Source: Chromera velia
Lineage: Eukaryota; Sar; Chromeraceae
Reading direction: 5' to 3'
DNA length: 43,466 bases
Assembly (NCBI GenBank): GCA_018398765.1
Contig: JAHBMJ010000187.1
Span: 1 to 43,466 of the forward strand
The translations under genes were made by a program, and so were the position numbers. The notes under the pieces are model-generated. The model was not told the origin of the DNA. It saw only the letters and a program-made list of their open reading frames with translations, and did no database searches. Positions 33,200 through 43,466 of the stretch are shown here, piece by piece; the first letter of the stretch is position 1, and every line of letters begins with the position of its first letter.

Positions 33200-33240
<41 letters not shown>

Positions 33241-35836
33241 CCGTCTGTCTGTCCGTCTGTCTGTCTGTCTGTCTGTCTGGTCTCTCTGCGCTCTTTTTCC
33301 CCCTCTCCTCTCCTCTCCTCTCCTCTCCTCTGATTCTTTCAGCTCATGCGCTCTCCCTCTCTGAATTCTCGACTGGGTGGGTGCAGGAGAGGTGAGCAGA
33401 GTCGTCGGGCGCGTCGCCCAACTGACGCGACACGTAGCCGGACCTGGTCAGTGAGTACTTGCAATTAAGCAACACGTAGCGACAGACAGACAGATACTAC
33501 TGTTCAGTTTTGCAGATGGTCAGCCAGCAGGCTGCTTGCTGTCTGAGGCGGAATTGGAATATCTGAGTGAGTCAGTGAGTGAATGAGTGGGTGTGTGGAG
33601 ATATGAATGCAAGGAGCCTGCAGTTTTATTTGCGCTCGATCAGTGGGTGCCGTTTTCAGGAAAGGAGTCGTCGGAGTGTCAGACAAGGCCTTGCGTGCAC
33701 ATGCAATACAGAGAAAATGACTTGACGAAAAGGTCCTAAGTCAACAGAATGAATTCCGTTTGTGCCGTGCAGACACCCTGGCTGGGATGCTGTTCGTGAA
33801 CCAAAAGGGGGATCAGCAGCCTGGACAGATGGTGCAGGTCTCTGTGAGCTTTACGTAAGTAGACGAGTTTTTTGTTTATTTGGCTCGGTGGAGGTGTTGG
33901 TTCGCTTCGTCTTTCGCCTGTGTTTCTTGCCTCCCTTTCGCCGTTTCCTCATTTTTACCTTCCTTCGCTCCCTGTCTCCTTCCTTCCTTTTTCTGCTCTC
34001 CTTTGTTGCGTCTTCACGGTCGGATGATTGGAAGTCTCGAGATTCCGTCGGCAGATTGTGGAAGCGATGGGGATGTAAGTGTACAAGCACATAGCTTTCC
34101 ACGATACACACACGTTCTCTAAATGCCCTCTCTTTGTTCCCCCCCCCTCCCTTTCCTCTCTTTCAGATTCGCATCCCAAACGGAAGTCTTCAGGTTGCAC
34201 CTCCAGGGGGAGAGGGGAGCTCTGATCGTTTCTCTGGATGATCTGAAAAGAGGTGGGAAGAAGAAGAAGAAGGGAAAGGAAGAGCACGCATATTTTTGTG
34301 TTCTGCGCTTCTCTTTTCAGACTGATCGTATTGGCGGGAGGAGGGTGGTGTTGGCCTGTGGTGATCGGACGGACGGGGTGATTTGTTTCTGGCTGCGTTC
34401 TGCTTTTGTCCCTCCTGACATGACTTGGCACCGTCCTGGAAAGCACTCAACTCACTCAGTCAGCGAGTCTGCCCTGAGGTCTGCTTCGATCGTCTCGTGT
34501 CCTCCTCCTCTCTCTCTGTTCAGTTTGGAAAGGTGCTTGTGTGGGGATTTGTGTGTGATTGATCGCAAGGCATCTCCCACCAGCCACTCACGTACCTGCT
34601 CAGACATACACGGTTTCTTTCTGCATCATAACTGCCTGCCTGCCTGCAGGGTACATAGTGAAGAGGGACCTAGGGACGTACGAACATCCCATGCTGAACC
34701 CCACGACAGGAGTGCAGTTCAATTTTGAGGTCCGTGGGAGTGCAGAAGAGAGAGAGAGGGGGGGTACTCTGATCAATCATCATGCAGGAAGGAAGGAAGG
34801 ATTTTTTCTATCAGGTGTCACTTCGATTGGTTTTCAGGTTCACGTGCAATCATGATGCGACTTCACGTATGTGATTCTGCCTTCCTGCCTGCCTGGCTGC
34901 GTTCCTGTGTGCAGAATTGGGCAGACTACATGAGAGGAGTTCCCAGGAACCTTATCGACCCTCACTCGGTCTGTTTGTCTGCCTGCTTGTCCGCCTCTCT
35001 ATCTTTCTTCCTTTTTGTCTCTGTGTTATGTACATAGAGTGCTTTTTCTTTTGTTGTGTTCTCTTTTGTTGTGTTCTCTTTTGTTTCTTTCTTCTTGTCC
35101 ACCTTAAAATATCTGTGTGCTGTTGTCTCCCTCTCTTCCAGTTTTCCTCTCTGTCTGTCTATCTGTCTGAGAGATAGAGAAAGGAAGAACACAAATCGAT
35201 AAGAAATTCGTGTGAAATTCCTGAGTCCTTCCGTCTTCTCCCGTGTCCACTGCGTTCTGCTCTTGTTCTCCAGTGCCGAAAAAAACGCATGATTGTACAG
35301 TACAAGAATCGACTGCATGTGTCTGACAACGGCATGCATCTCAATTATCTTCGATTGTCTTTTTGAGCTCTCTCTCGTGTTCGGTCTCTGCGCCATCCCA
35401 CCGTATGTCTGCTGCCTTTCTGTCTGGCTGGCTGATTATCTGTCTACCAGATGATGAAAAAAAGGGGGTTTGGAGCCTTGCTGTCTAATACAAATTGTCA
35501 GCGAACGGAAAACAATCAGAATAGCATGATTGGAGCCTTGCTGTCTAATACAAATTGTCAGCGAACGGAAAACAATCAGAATAGCATGAGGGATGAAAGG
35601 TTTTATTCTCTGAGCGCTTCTGGAGGTAGCTTCACAGCTCACCCGTGCCCACTAGATACCTGCTTTTGGATTGAGTACGAAGACACGTCCGCGCGAGTGA
35701 GTGAGTGAGTGAGTGAGTGAGTGACTGACTGACTGTGAGTAGGGTGTGCATGTTTCTGTCTGTGCAGCACGTGGTCGACCTGACGGTTGCGGAGGCTCTG
35801 CTGACTTCCCAGGGGGTGCCAGTGGCCATTCGTTGA
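29636..35836 (+). CDS. Gfo/Idh/MocA-family oxidoreductase
   Basis: Thirteen exons: 29636-29846, 30462-30688, 31075-31191, 31635-31700, 32105-32186, 32542-32601, 32939-32995, 33387-33446, 33773-33854, 34167-34252, 34650-34729, 34915-34968 and 35768-35836. All phases agree; 1251 bases, 416 residues. An in-frame TAG lies 15-20 bases before the ATG. A Lys-rich ~55-residue leader precedes the Rossmann fold (VAIIGAGPRARYVLVPEIL, residues 62-80), then KLLAVWSVSR, KGVVLAVPPAAY, and AGKDILSEAP (156-165). The C-terminal half has GELM...SSGGNLLMYVIASH (to 265), DTLAGMLFVN, LQGERGALIVSL and a final DLTVAEALLTSQG. This is the NAD(P)-dependent dehydrogenase layout, closest in memory to fungal YMR315W-type proteins. 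The usual Glu-Lys-Pro reads Glu-Ala-Pro, and the Asp...His signature is altered, so activity may be lost or changed. The D-to-F junction (31700 to 32105) is the least certain. Confidence 0.82.
30712..30904. repeat. 65-bp tandem repeat in an intron, about 3 copies
   Basis: Copies start at 30712, 30777 and 30842 with GCGTGATTTGAMTGAATGGA and include GGGCCCTGCTGGTTAGTCT. It begins about 24 bases after the donor of the second exon of the oxidoreductase gene. Confidence 0.95.
31582..31616. repeat. GT microsatellite before the fourth oxidoreductase exon
   Basis: A (GT)n run ending about 18 bases before acceptor gcttgcag at 31634. Confidence 0.9.
32386..32515. repeat. CTCG/CT then GT microsatellite
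   Basis: It precedes the acceptor at 32541 by some 25 bases and switches from CT to GT in the same order as in the last intron of the giant gene (20955-21070). Confidence 0.93.
33200..33280. repeat. CTGT microsatellite in an intron
   Basis: CTGT units with several CCGT variants, followed by a CTCTC tract at 33302-33332. Confidence 0.93.
35469..35588. repeat. 60-bp tandem duplication in an intron
   Basis: Two virtually identical copies, each containing TTGGAGCCTTGCTGTCTAAT, start at 35469 and 35529. They lie in the last intron of the oxidoreductase gene. Confidence 0.95.
35695..35736. repeat. GAGT/GACT microsatellite
   Basis: Short tetranucleotide run about 30 bases before the final acceptor of the oxidoreductase gene. 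Confidence 0.9.
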
Positions 35837-36396
35837 CAAGCGGAGGGACAGACACGGGGGAGGGTGCTATCGATGTGAGCGGTAAAAAGGTGAAATCAAT
35901 TCGGCGTTAGTTAGAGAGGTGGCCAAACTGCTGCTAGAACTGCTAGTGCTGGCTGCATCTGTTTTGGATTTGTTCATCGATTGGTCGTTGAATTGATTGG
36001 GAATGTTTGTCTCTTCAATGACTCTCTTAGGTTCGTCTCTCCACAAGTATGCAACACTGGCATCTTATCTAGCATCTTATCATATATATAGTATGCTTAA
36101 ATAATGCTTTAATTACTAGTCTAATGGTCGGGATAAATTAAATTAATTTGACGTATATATACACTATTTACCTCTAAGTTTACAGTGTAAATATGGAGGC
36201 CCGGCAGTGGACCGCGGGGCTAGTCGCGAGATAACCCCCAACATGAATCCCAGCGCGCTAGCATATAAATCCTATTTTATGCTATACCAGATCCTATCCT
36301 GTCCCAGCTATAGTATAGCATAGTATTGATCGATGTTCCAGATTTGGGGGGAATTTTTGCTTGCGGTCCACATATACCCGCTAGTATACCTGAGAC

Positions 36397-38465
36397 TACA
36401 CAGTACGGTTAGGAGTTACTACTGGCCCCTTTTAGCCAGTAGCGACTTATGGTCAGTTTAGTAATTATGAGATGGTAACCGGCGGACTTGAAAGCGTGTA
36501 CCACTACTGGTCCACTAGTACCATTACCATGGTAATTCAAAGGAAAACTTTGGTAAAAATAGTTACTATACCTATTTTAAAGCCTGGCCACAAAGACGCC
36601 CCCATCTCTTCTTCTTCTTGCCTTGCACCCGCCTCATCTGTCTCTTTGACAGCGTGTGACTCATCAGAGGTAGAAAGGAGAGAGAAGAACGCAGAGTGGG
36701 GATGCCAGTTTGTTGCCATTGGAAAGAAAGCAATCTATGGCAGCCTCATAGTGATACAGATGCTCGAAAGTATGAAAAAAGCAAGTAAGGGTCAGAAAAG
36801 AGCGTTCGTAAGAGAAGGGGGCATGGCAATTCTCGCAGACTGTATCAGTTGCAACGGACTGCTTCGAAGAATGTAGGAGAAAGAGAATTTAACTAGATGA
36901 AGGAGAACTTGATCGGAGGCTTGCGATGCTGATGGAAGCAACTCTTGAAACGCTTCTCAATCTGCCTAACAAGGAGGTAACACAGAGCATCAAAAGAAAA
37001 GAAGACCAAGACTATCGCCATAAAAAGCTATATCCCTGTCTTTCAGAAGCTTCAAGCTCAGTACATCTACAGCTTATACTACGAAGAGATTGACTGTCTG
37101 GACTCGGACTGATGGGAGGAAGAGTGCTTGTCTGAAGCCTCTGAAGCAGCGGCCGGTAACCATTTGGATATCAAGATCCTTTCTTTGTTGGTCTGTTTGT
37201 CTGACGTCTCATCCTATGGAGCATATCATATTTCAGTTCTTGTTCTTTCTTCCCTTGACATTCCACTTTTTCTTTGTAAGACTTCACTCTTTTGAGATGA
37301 TCAGAATGAAAAGAAGACACCCAACCAGAAGAGAGAGGTCTCCTATCACCTCAATACGTCTCGAGAAAAATGAATGAACGTTCTTGATTATATCAAAAAA
37401 GTGAAAGAAAGAAGAGAAGTGGATGTTTCTCTTTCAGTCTCTACTTCTTCGTCTTTCCCTTTCTATTCGTCTTTCCTTCTCTAAATCCAAGCATCCTTTT
37501 TTGCTTCTCTGTTTGCAAGCAAGGAAAAGAAGAGACCTAAATAGACCTAACTTCATCTCATTCCTCTTGTAGCGGCTTGCCACTTCACCTTTTTTCAGTT
37601 AGACAGAACGATAAGAAGCAACCCATAAGAAGAGAGAGGGTTTTTGCTTCCCCTCTGTGCGTCTCGGGAAAAAGAACGTTCCTGGCTACGCTGAAAAGTG
37701 TAAAGACAAAGAGAAGTGAGCTTTTTCTCTTCTTACATGGTCTTAATTTCTCTTTCTTCTCTCAACCTCTCTCTCATTATTTCTAGTTGTTTCAGAACTT
37801 ACAAAGGAAAAAGATTGTTATTCGCTTTATGCTGGATCAATGCATATCCGGTATGATTGGCACTGATTGCCCCCCATCAAATCACTTGATTTCCAGCTAT
37901 TGAATTACTCTTGCGAATGTGTATAGATGTTATATCTGCATAATTGATCGATCAAGCTCAGAAAGAACCTTGTGTAAACCGTTTTTGGCATAGGCCAGAC
38001 CTGTGCGGGCCGGCCAGAGAGGTCTGATGCGCTTCGGCGCTTTCTCTGGAAGCCGCATATCGGGTATTCGGCATTGGGGCGGGAGGCCAATCCTCCGGAC
38101 ATAAATCCTAATCCTAATTCCAATTAGCAGTTTAAAGCCCTGAAATAATCATACCCAAATAATATATGCTCTATATAGTGATATACTAGTTAGAATTTAG
38201 TCATAAAATGATGAACATTGAATTTTACTAGAATAAACTTTTAATGAATACCAAAAATATGATTTTTATAATAGTCTAAAAGTAGGTCTAAATTAAATTG
38301 GTTTTATACGGTAAGTTTAACTCAGAATGTGGCCAAATCTGCCTGTTTTTAGCTACTACCACTACCATTGGAACAATACTACCGTAACCACAAAATTGGT
38401 AACCCGGCTGCTTAGCGGCCGCCTAGTAACCGTCCTACTTTCGTTACTCCTAAGCGTACTGTGTA
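36397..38465. mobile_element. Candidate DNA transposon with ~23-bp terminal inverted repeats
   Basis: The left end TACACAGTACGGTTAGGAG (36397-36415, continuing TTAC) is matched inverted by the right end, which read on the - strand from 38465 is TACACAGTACGCTTAGGAG (continuing TAAC), two mismatches in 23. Both ends then carry short GGTAAC/GTTAC-type motifs. The ~2.07-kb interior is AT-rich and contains a 134-codon frame at 36472-36876 plus two diverged related segments (about 37310-37430 and 37610-37720). No DDE motif or known transposase is recognised. It may be a decayed or nonautonomous element. Confidence 0.5.
36472..36876 (+). other. 134-codon open frame inside the candidate transposon
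   Basis: It starts MVTGGLESVYHYWSTSTITM and ends ILADCISCNGLLRRM. It is Lys/Ser-rich with no recognised domain. It could be a fragment of a transposase or chance; it begins 53 bases inside the left inverted repeat. Confidence 0.3.
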
Positions 38466-39230
38466 CCTAAGACTAATTTTTGAAAATCATGTGATTTAAA
38501 TCAATCTTTAATAAAGTTTGTCAAAATGGTCAAGAAAATGTTTAAAAATTTGTTTTTAAACGTATCATGTCCTAGACCTCATCAGATTGGGAAAAAGTCC
38601 GAAAAACTTTGAAACTATGAAAAACTTAAAAGGCTAGCTTAAAGCCTAAAAGTTAAAGATATGTTCGAACATATGCAAACAAGATTTTGTAACAACCTAG
38701 GTAACAACACAATTTTTGTCAATCCAAACCCAGGATTCATGCACGCCCCAGAAAACTTAATTCCCCGACCACTGCTATGTCTCCAACACCCATCCGATGC
38801 CTCCGAGTTGCTCTGCTCTCCTCACTGCGTCTTGACTTGCAGGTCCTCGTCGCTGCTCCCGCCCTCAAGCCAGTCCTGCAGATCATCGACATGCAGAAAC
38901 CAGGCAGACAGATTAATAGATGTAGATAGAACGCAAGCTAATCAGTAGTCGTATAACAAGCCTCTGAAACTCTCGAGAGACTGGCGATGCGCATGCAGAG
39001 GAATCCAACAAATATGCATGATCAGAGGACTTCGCTGAATTGGCAGCCAAGGAGTAAATCGGTCTGTCTGTCTGCCAGTGGATTCAAGACGTGAATGAGT
39101 GAATGGGTCATCACCGAAACATGGAAGGAATCACTGAGCCGGTTGGGCAGTCAGGAGAGACAGACGAAGAACGGCCCAACTGACCGTACACCACAGTCAG
39201 TGTAGGGACCCGCTTTTGCCAACTGCTTAT

Positions 39231-40855
39231 TCACATTGAAAAGACAGGCGGAAAGAGACGGCAGCAATACCTACAAACTGTGCTGCATGGACAACCAGAA
39301 TGGGTTGGTTTTCTTCTCTTCCTGCTGACCGCAAAGTCTTCCTTGTTCTGATCTTCTTCTGCGCCGTCCGTCTCTGGTGCCAGTGCCGCTGCTGCTGCTG
39401 TGGCCGGGGGGGCTGCAACGGCAGCAGCTGCTGCGTGGTGTCTCTGCTGAATCTGTCCTCCCTCCCCCCCTGGCTGCTGCTGCTCACTCCGCACCTTGAC
39501 TCGTCTCCCCCCCGCACCTCCCACACCCGTCCCTCCTTCTTTTGATAAAATCCCCCCTCCAGACCCCATTTGTCTCTTCACCCCTCTCCCCTCCCCAGGC
39601 TCCTCCTCTTCATCCGCATCATCTCCCTCAAGACCCCCGAGGTCGTCCCTGAACCCCCCCGCAGCCTGACGAACCGCACTCGAGTCCAACAACTGAGGAA
39701 TTCCCCAGTCCGAACCTCGGTCTCCCTGCACACACACGCACACGCAGGCATGAAGACGGAAGAGACATTAATAAAAAGACCCAATCACATCCCCTTCCGT
39801 TATTCCTGACAGAGAAGCTATCTCACTGCGAGAGCATACATCATACAGTACGACAAAAAAAAACACCAAACCGAAACAATGCTGCCTTCTCTTCGCTCCC
39901 ATGAACGCTCCCGAGCCAGAGCCACGATGCAACGAATTTCCTTCCGCTTGGGACACCAGTCCGGTGGCCGGAAAATTCATTCTGTACATTTGTGCGCGTA
40001 ATACGTGGGAAGTAAAAGTCTAAAATCGAAAGACAAAATCTGCACCACCCCCAACCAACCTACCTACCTACCTTGCCTGCTTGGGGGTCCCCCTCGGCCT
40101 CCCGCGTCCGAACAGAGAGCGCCCTCAGGTCCGTCCGGCCGTCGTGGAGGTACGCAGACAGCTCCTGTCCTCTGTACTCCCTCTCCTTCAAGGCACTAAC
40201 TAATTGCTCGGCACAGAGCGCCTGACGGAACTTCACACACACAACCCCCTTCGGGTGACCCTCGATGGGCGTCACAGAGTGAACGACCCCGCCTCCAAGA
40301 GCTGCGGCTGCCTGCAGGGAGGGGAGCGGAGGGGAGGGAAGGGAAGAAATGGTCACGTCAGAGCTCTCATGGATTCCTCTCGATCTCGTCTCGGGTCTCT
40401 CTCAAACACACACACACACACACACACGCACTTCCCATGAAACTAAAAGTCCCTTTGTTGTGCTCTGGCACTCGGTCCAAGTTCCCTCCTGTGTCGTGTC
40501 CGCCTGCCTGCCTGTCTGAACAGCACCGCTTGGTCTGATTTTTTTCTTTTCTTATGCCAGACAGGACAGATGGACGATCACCTTCCCCGCCCGCCCCCGT
40601 ACTCTCTCTCTCCGCGCCTGCCCCCCGCGCATCACACATGTCGAACTGGACACAGACAGCTGTACCAAACACACAGAAACAGACCCACCCCCTGACTGAC
40701 CGGTTTGACCACGTCCTTGAGTCTCTTATAAAAACCGTCCCCCATAGTCCGTGCCTCCTCCACTGTGAACATGCCTTCTATCACTGCCGTCCTCCTGTCC
40801 GCAGAGTCCACCAAAGTGCCCTCGTCCCACGCAAGCGAGCTGCACACACACACAG

Positions 40856-40910
<55 letters not shown>

Positions 40911-42558
40911 CTACAACATGGTTTCTCTTTTCTTTCTTTCATTCTCTCATGCACGAACATCCACTTCCTTTTCCGGGTCACGCGACAGTGCTGTCAGACA
41001 GAAAGACAGACACAATTGTTCTCCTTCCCTTTCCTTTGCACGCACAGACAGACAGACAAACGGACGGACGGAAAGGAAAAAAGAAGGCAGAGAGGAGGAG
41101 CGAGAAAGAAAGAAAGAAAGAAAGACAGACAGACAGACAGAAAGAAAGACAGAAAGAATGAAAGAAAGAACGAAAGAAAGAACGAAAGAAAGAGAAAGAA
41201 CGGAAAGAAGGAAGGAAAGAAAGAAAGAAAGAAAAAAAAAAAAACCTGTCGCTAGAGAGGACGAGCGTGTATTCCGTGCATGTGCGACGAGAGCGAAAAA
41301 AGAATACAAGTGACTTGCCAGGTTGCTTGCCTGGCGGTACTCCCCCCCTCTCTGATAGTCTCAAAAACATTCACTCACGTTCCGCGCTTACTTACCGTTG
41401 TTCAATGTTCCTTCGGGCTGCCAGTCTCTTTTGTTCTTCTGCCCTTCGTGCCCTTCTTTCCGCTTCCTTCTGTTTCTGTTCCTCTGCGGTCAGCCCTGAC
41501 GAGCCTTTCGAGGATTCCCCCATAGGCGCTTTGAACTCCGCCTGCAGGGAAGGGCGGGGGGAGAGATAAGATACCATATTCACTGAAGCAGTCAGTTTGT
41601 GATGCTTGCGTGGAAACATCTTCCATGTTGTCATCCACCTGTCACCTGGTGTTTGGTGAAGAGACGCAACCCCCGTCTTCCTTCCGGGAAGAGTTCAGGG
41701 AGCACTGATCTCCTTCTCCTCTGTCTTCTTTCTTCAGTTTCTTTCAGTCTCGGCCCCCGATGTCGAGCACTTCTTTGTTGCTGTCAAAGAGTGAACGAAA
41801 GTAGAGGCACTTCGGTCACCCAGCATCAGCAAACGGGAGAGAGAACGCAAGAGAAACAGTCAGATAGGTGCAGGGACAGAGACGGACAGGAAAAGAAAGA
41901 GACAGGGAGGGGACCTGGCAACAAAACAAAAACAGCAGCCGCACTGCTGCTTTGTACTTCCCTTTCCCCTCCCCTCACACCTGGCGGACGCAGATCTTGC
42001 AGTCCTTCCTCAGTTCGTACTCGTGCAGATACTTCAGAGCGAGGGCAACGCTCTCCTCCTGCATGGACACACACACACGCACACACACGCACACGCACAT
42101 GCACGGGGAAAGAAGTGATCGATGATGAATGTGCGGGTGGGTGCTTGCATCAATGATGAGAGGCCGACGGCCACGCTTTCCTCATGAGAGTAAACACCGG
42201 CACAATTAAAAAGAAAGCAGACTGATATGAGTCAAAACGTTTCTTGTCCATTTTCTGAATTTGCCGCCTGTGTGCAGGCTGACGACACGAATACTCCAAC
42301 ATGAGGCCGAAAACAAAAGAGAGGGAGAGAAGGGGTGAGATGGCGTCTGTTGACAGCACGTCAGTCCGCGAGAACGGAGCACCTTGTCATCCTGTCCACA
42401 AACTATAGATGCACATAGAAAGAAGCAAACAAGCAGGCAGTTTTTGTTCCTTTCTATAGCATACGAACACACCCCGTTTACCTTTTGGAAAGTGATCAGC
42501 GCATCCCCCTGGCATTCATTCTTGTCGTTCCTGTAAATTTTCACCCTACTCTTTCCTG

Positions 42559-42590
<32 letters not shown>

Positions 42591-43279
42591 CACGTGTCCA
42601 CCCACAGGAAATGAGGGGGGGGGAATTGAACGGACTCACTCTCATTCTCACACCACATTGAATGAGAAAGCCAACCACCCAGCGTGTAGACGGGGGCATG
42701 CAGACTGCCACAAATACTCCATGGAGATGAGGAAATATGTATGAAAGGATGATCGAGAAACAGAAAGAAAGAAAGAATCATGGCCCGATGGACGTCAAGG
42801 AAAGAAAGAAGTTCATCGAAGCAGGAAAAGAAAAAAAGAGCTCTACGTCAGGACACTCATTGTTCTTTGTTCGTTGCTTGACTGACAAGAAACGGAGAGA
42901 AAGAGACAGAGACAAAAGAGACCGACCTGAATTTAGATCCATCTTCAAGGCTCCCGCCTTCTTAAATATTCGTTCAAGTTCCTGCATACACACCCCACAT
43001 CGAACACACTTCCGCTCACACAGATCCACACATATACATAAGCCACCAACAGGTTAATGCCTTCTTTCTTTTTCACTCACACACCACAAACACTGACAGA
43101 TATTCACAAATACACGCGCGCGCGTACTCTCTCACTTACACCGCTCTCCCAGGTCACTCAGTCGGCAAACAGTACGAAACGAATGAACAAAAAACAAACA
43201 GAAACAAAAAACAGGCCACCCGACCGACCTCCTCTGTCACATCTGCGGGCAACGAGGAGACGTACACGTTTGGGTTCTT
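39231..43279 (-). CDS. Tat-SF1/CUS2-type splicing factor (5' partial)
   Basis: Eight exons on the - strand: 43279-43229, 42981-42927, 42555-42482, 42058-41981, 41541-41396, 40839-40701, 40311-40072 and 39725-39231; 1278 bases, 425 residues, all phases consistent. The 5' end lies outside the window. RRM1 starts NPNVYVSSLPADVTEE (RNP2-like VYVSSL) and has GDALITF as RNP1 (residues 52-58), then ESVALALKYLHEYELR. A basic linker follows (EQKQKEAERRARRAEEQKR). RRM2 is UHM-like: HPKGVVCVKF (200-209), EREYRGQELSAYLHDGRTDL; the Arg-x-Phe loop of a UHM reads Arg-Glu-Tyr (225-227). Human HTATSF1 and yeast CUS2 have this RRM-linker-UHM layout and act with U2 snRNP/SF3b before spliceosome activation. The C-terminus is Gly/Glu-rich, then Gln/His/Ala-rich, and the last ~30 residues (basic then Cys-rich) are uncertain because a further intron could be missed. 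Confidence 0.85.
40408..40430. repeat. CA microsatellite
   Basis: Short (CA)n in the intron between the sixth and seventh visible exons of the splicing-factor gene. Confidence 0.85.
40842..40911. repeat. CA then GA microsatellite next to an acceptor
   Basis: Read on the - strand this is CT followed by GT ending at the acceptor tgtgcag (40840-40846), the same CT-then-GT order seen upstream of + strand acceptors. Confidence 0.92.
41052..41243. repeat. GACA/GAAA microsatellite cluster
   Basis: GACA units change to GAAA, GAAC and GGAA. On the - strand, which is the coding strand here, the tract is pyrimidine-rich. Confidence 0.93.
42557..42592. repeat. GCAG repeat overlapping a splice acceptor
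   Basis: On the - strand it reads (CTGC)n and ends in the acceptor CAG at 42556-42558, so the acceptor is one of the repeat units. Confidence 0.92.
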
Positions 43280-43466
43280 CTGCACACCCACAGCGTGAGG
43301 AGAGAGAAAGGGGGGGAGAGGGGAGAGGGGAGAGAAAGACTTAAGAGAGAAAGGGATGCTCTTGTGGAGGCCACGCGAACGCACACAAGCCGAAGAAGAA
43401 ATCAAGAGGAAGCACAAAGAACAGACCGACAGACAAAAAGAGACAAAGACAGCCTTTCGCTCTCAG
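43280..43466 (-). other. Partial upstream intron of the splicing-factor gene
   Basis: Pyrimidine-rich on the - strand and leads into acceptor gtgtgcag at 43280. No upstream exon can be supported before the window ends. Confidence 0.6.

Larger units (their letters stand above)
35837..39230. other. Intergenic AT-rich region between convergent genes
   Basis: No gene supported. Base composition changes near 36050 from microsatellite-rich to AT-rich with many TATA-type stretches. The candidate transposon at 36397-38465 occupies most of it. 38480-39230 shows nothing recognisable. Confidence 0.65.

Noticed and set aside
34321-34377. Possible extra exon after acceptor ctcttttcag in the oxidoreductase gene
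   Set aside because: In the phase required by the previous exon the second codon is TGA; the acceptor at 34649 keeps frame and family similarity.
35600-35735. Possible extra exon before the last oxidoreductase exon
   Set aside because: No pairing of acceptor and donor keeps phase 0-0 with family-like sequence; the stretch consists of the tail of a 60-bp duplication and a GAGT repeat.
37981-38100. GC-rich patch considered as a structured RNA
   Set aside because: No tRNA or other familiar RNA fold could be drawn with confidence.
40554-41313. Two long + strand frames (233 and 182 codons)
   Set aside because: Antisense of a splicing-factor exon followed by CA/GA, GACA and GAAA repeats.

Overview
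The window is eukaryotic nuclear DNA. Coding sequence is split into many short exons bounded by GT...AG introns of about 150-800 bases, and the introns are loaded with simple repeats (CT, GT, GACA, GAAT, GTCA, CTGC). The organism cannot be fixed from the sequence alone. Secreted or surface sushi/EGF mosaics together with intron-rich, microsatellite-rich genes of moderate GC would fit a chromerid-type alveolate such as Chromera, but that is a guess. I joined exons by hand, using splice sites, reading phase and protein similarity. Every junction reported is phase-consistent except the 5' donor of the first exon.

Region 1 (1-21255, + strand) is one giant gene whose 5' end lies outside the window. 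A 12-copy 38-bp tandem array (1-456) sits in its first visible intron. Then come fifteen sushi/CCP exons, each exactly 222 bases and phase 1-1, and nine calcium-binding EGF exons of 126-141 bases, also phase 1-1. They are followed by a GAIN/GPS-like region, one membrane segment, a 500-residue cytoplasmic exon, and four more membrane segments with a stop at 21255. The layout resembles the first half of a polycystin-1 membrane region (GPS, TM1, loop, TM2-5) without a recognisable PLAT domain or TRP-like channel half. About 2,790 residues are encoded here.

Region 2 (21256-25617) is intergenic between convergent genes. It holds two tandem ~470-bp direct repeats, an AT-rich stretch and a MITE-like inverted-repeat element.

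Region 3 (25618-28830, - strand) is a complete four-exon gene for a 748-residue basic protein of unknown function. It is head-to-head with Region 4, across about 0.8 kb.

Region 4 (29636-35836, + strand) is a complete thirteen-exon gene for a 416-residue Gfo/Idh/MocA-type oxidoreductase with altered signature residues.

Region 5 (35837-39230) is intergenic and AT-rich. It contains a candidate DNA transposon bounded by ~23-bp imperfect inverted repeats.

Region 6 (39231-43279 and beyond, - strand) is the 3' part of a Tat-SF1/CUS2-type splicing factor (two RRMs, the second a UHM), whose 5' end lies outside the window.

The genes share no evident pathway. Common features are weak-consensus GTCNGT donors and microsatellites that grow directly out of splice sites.
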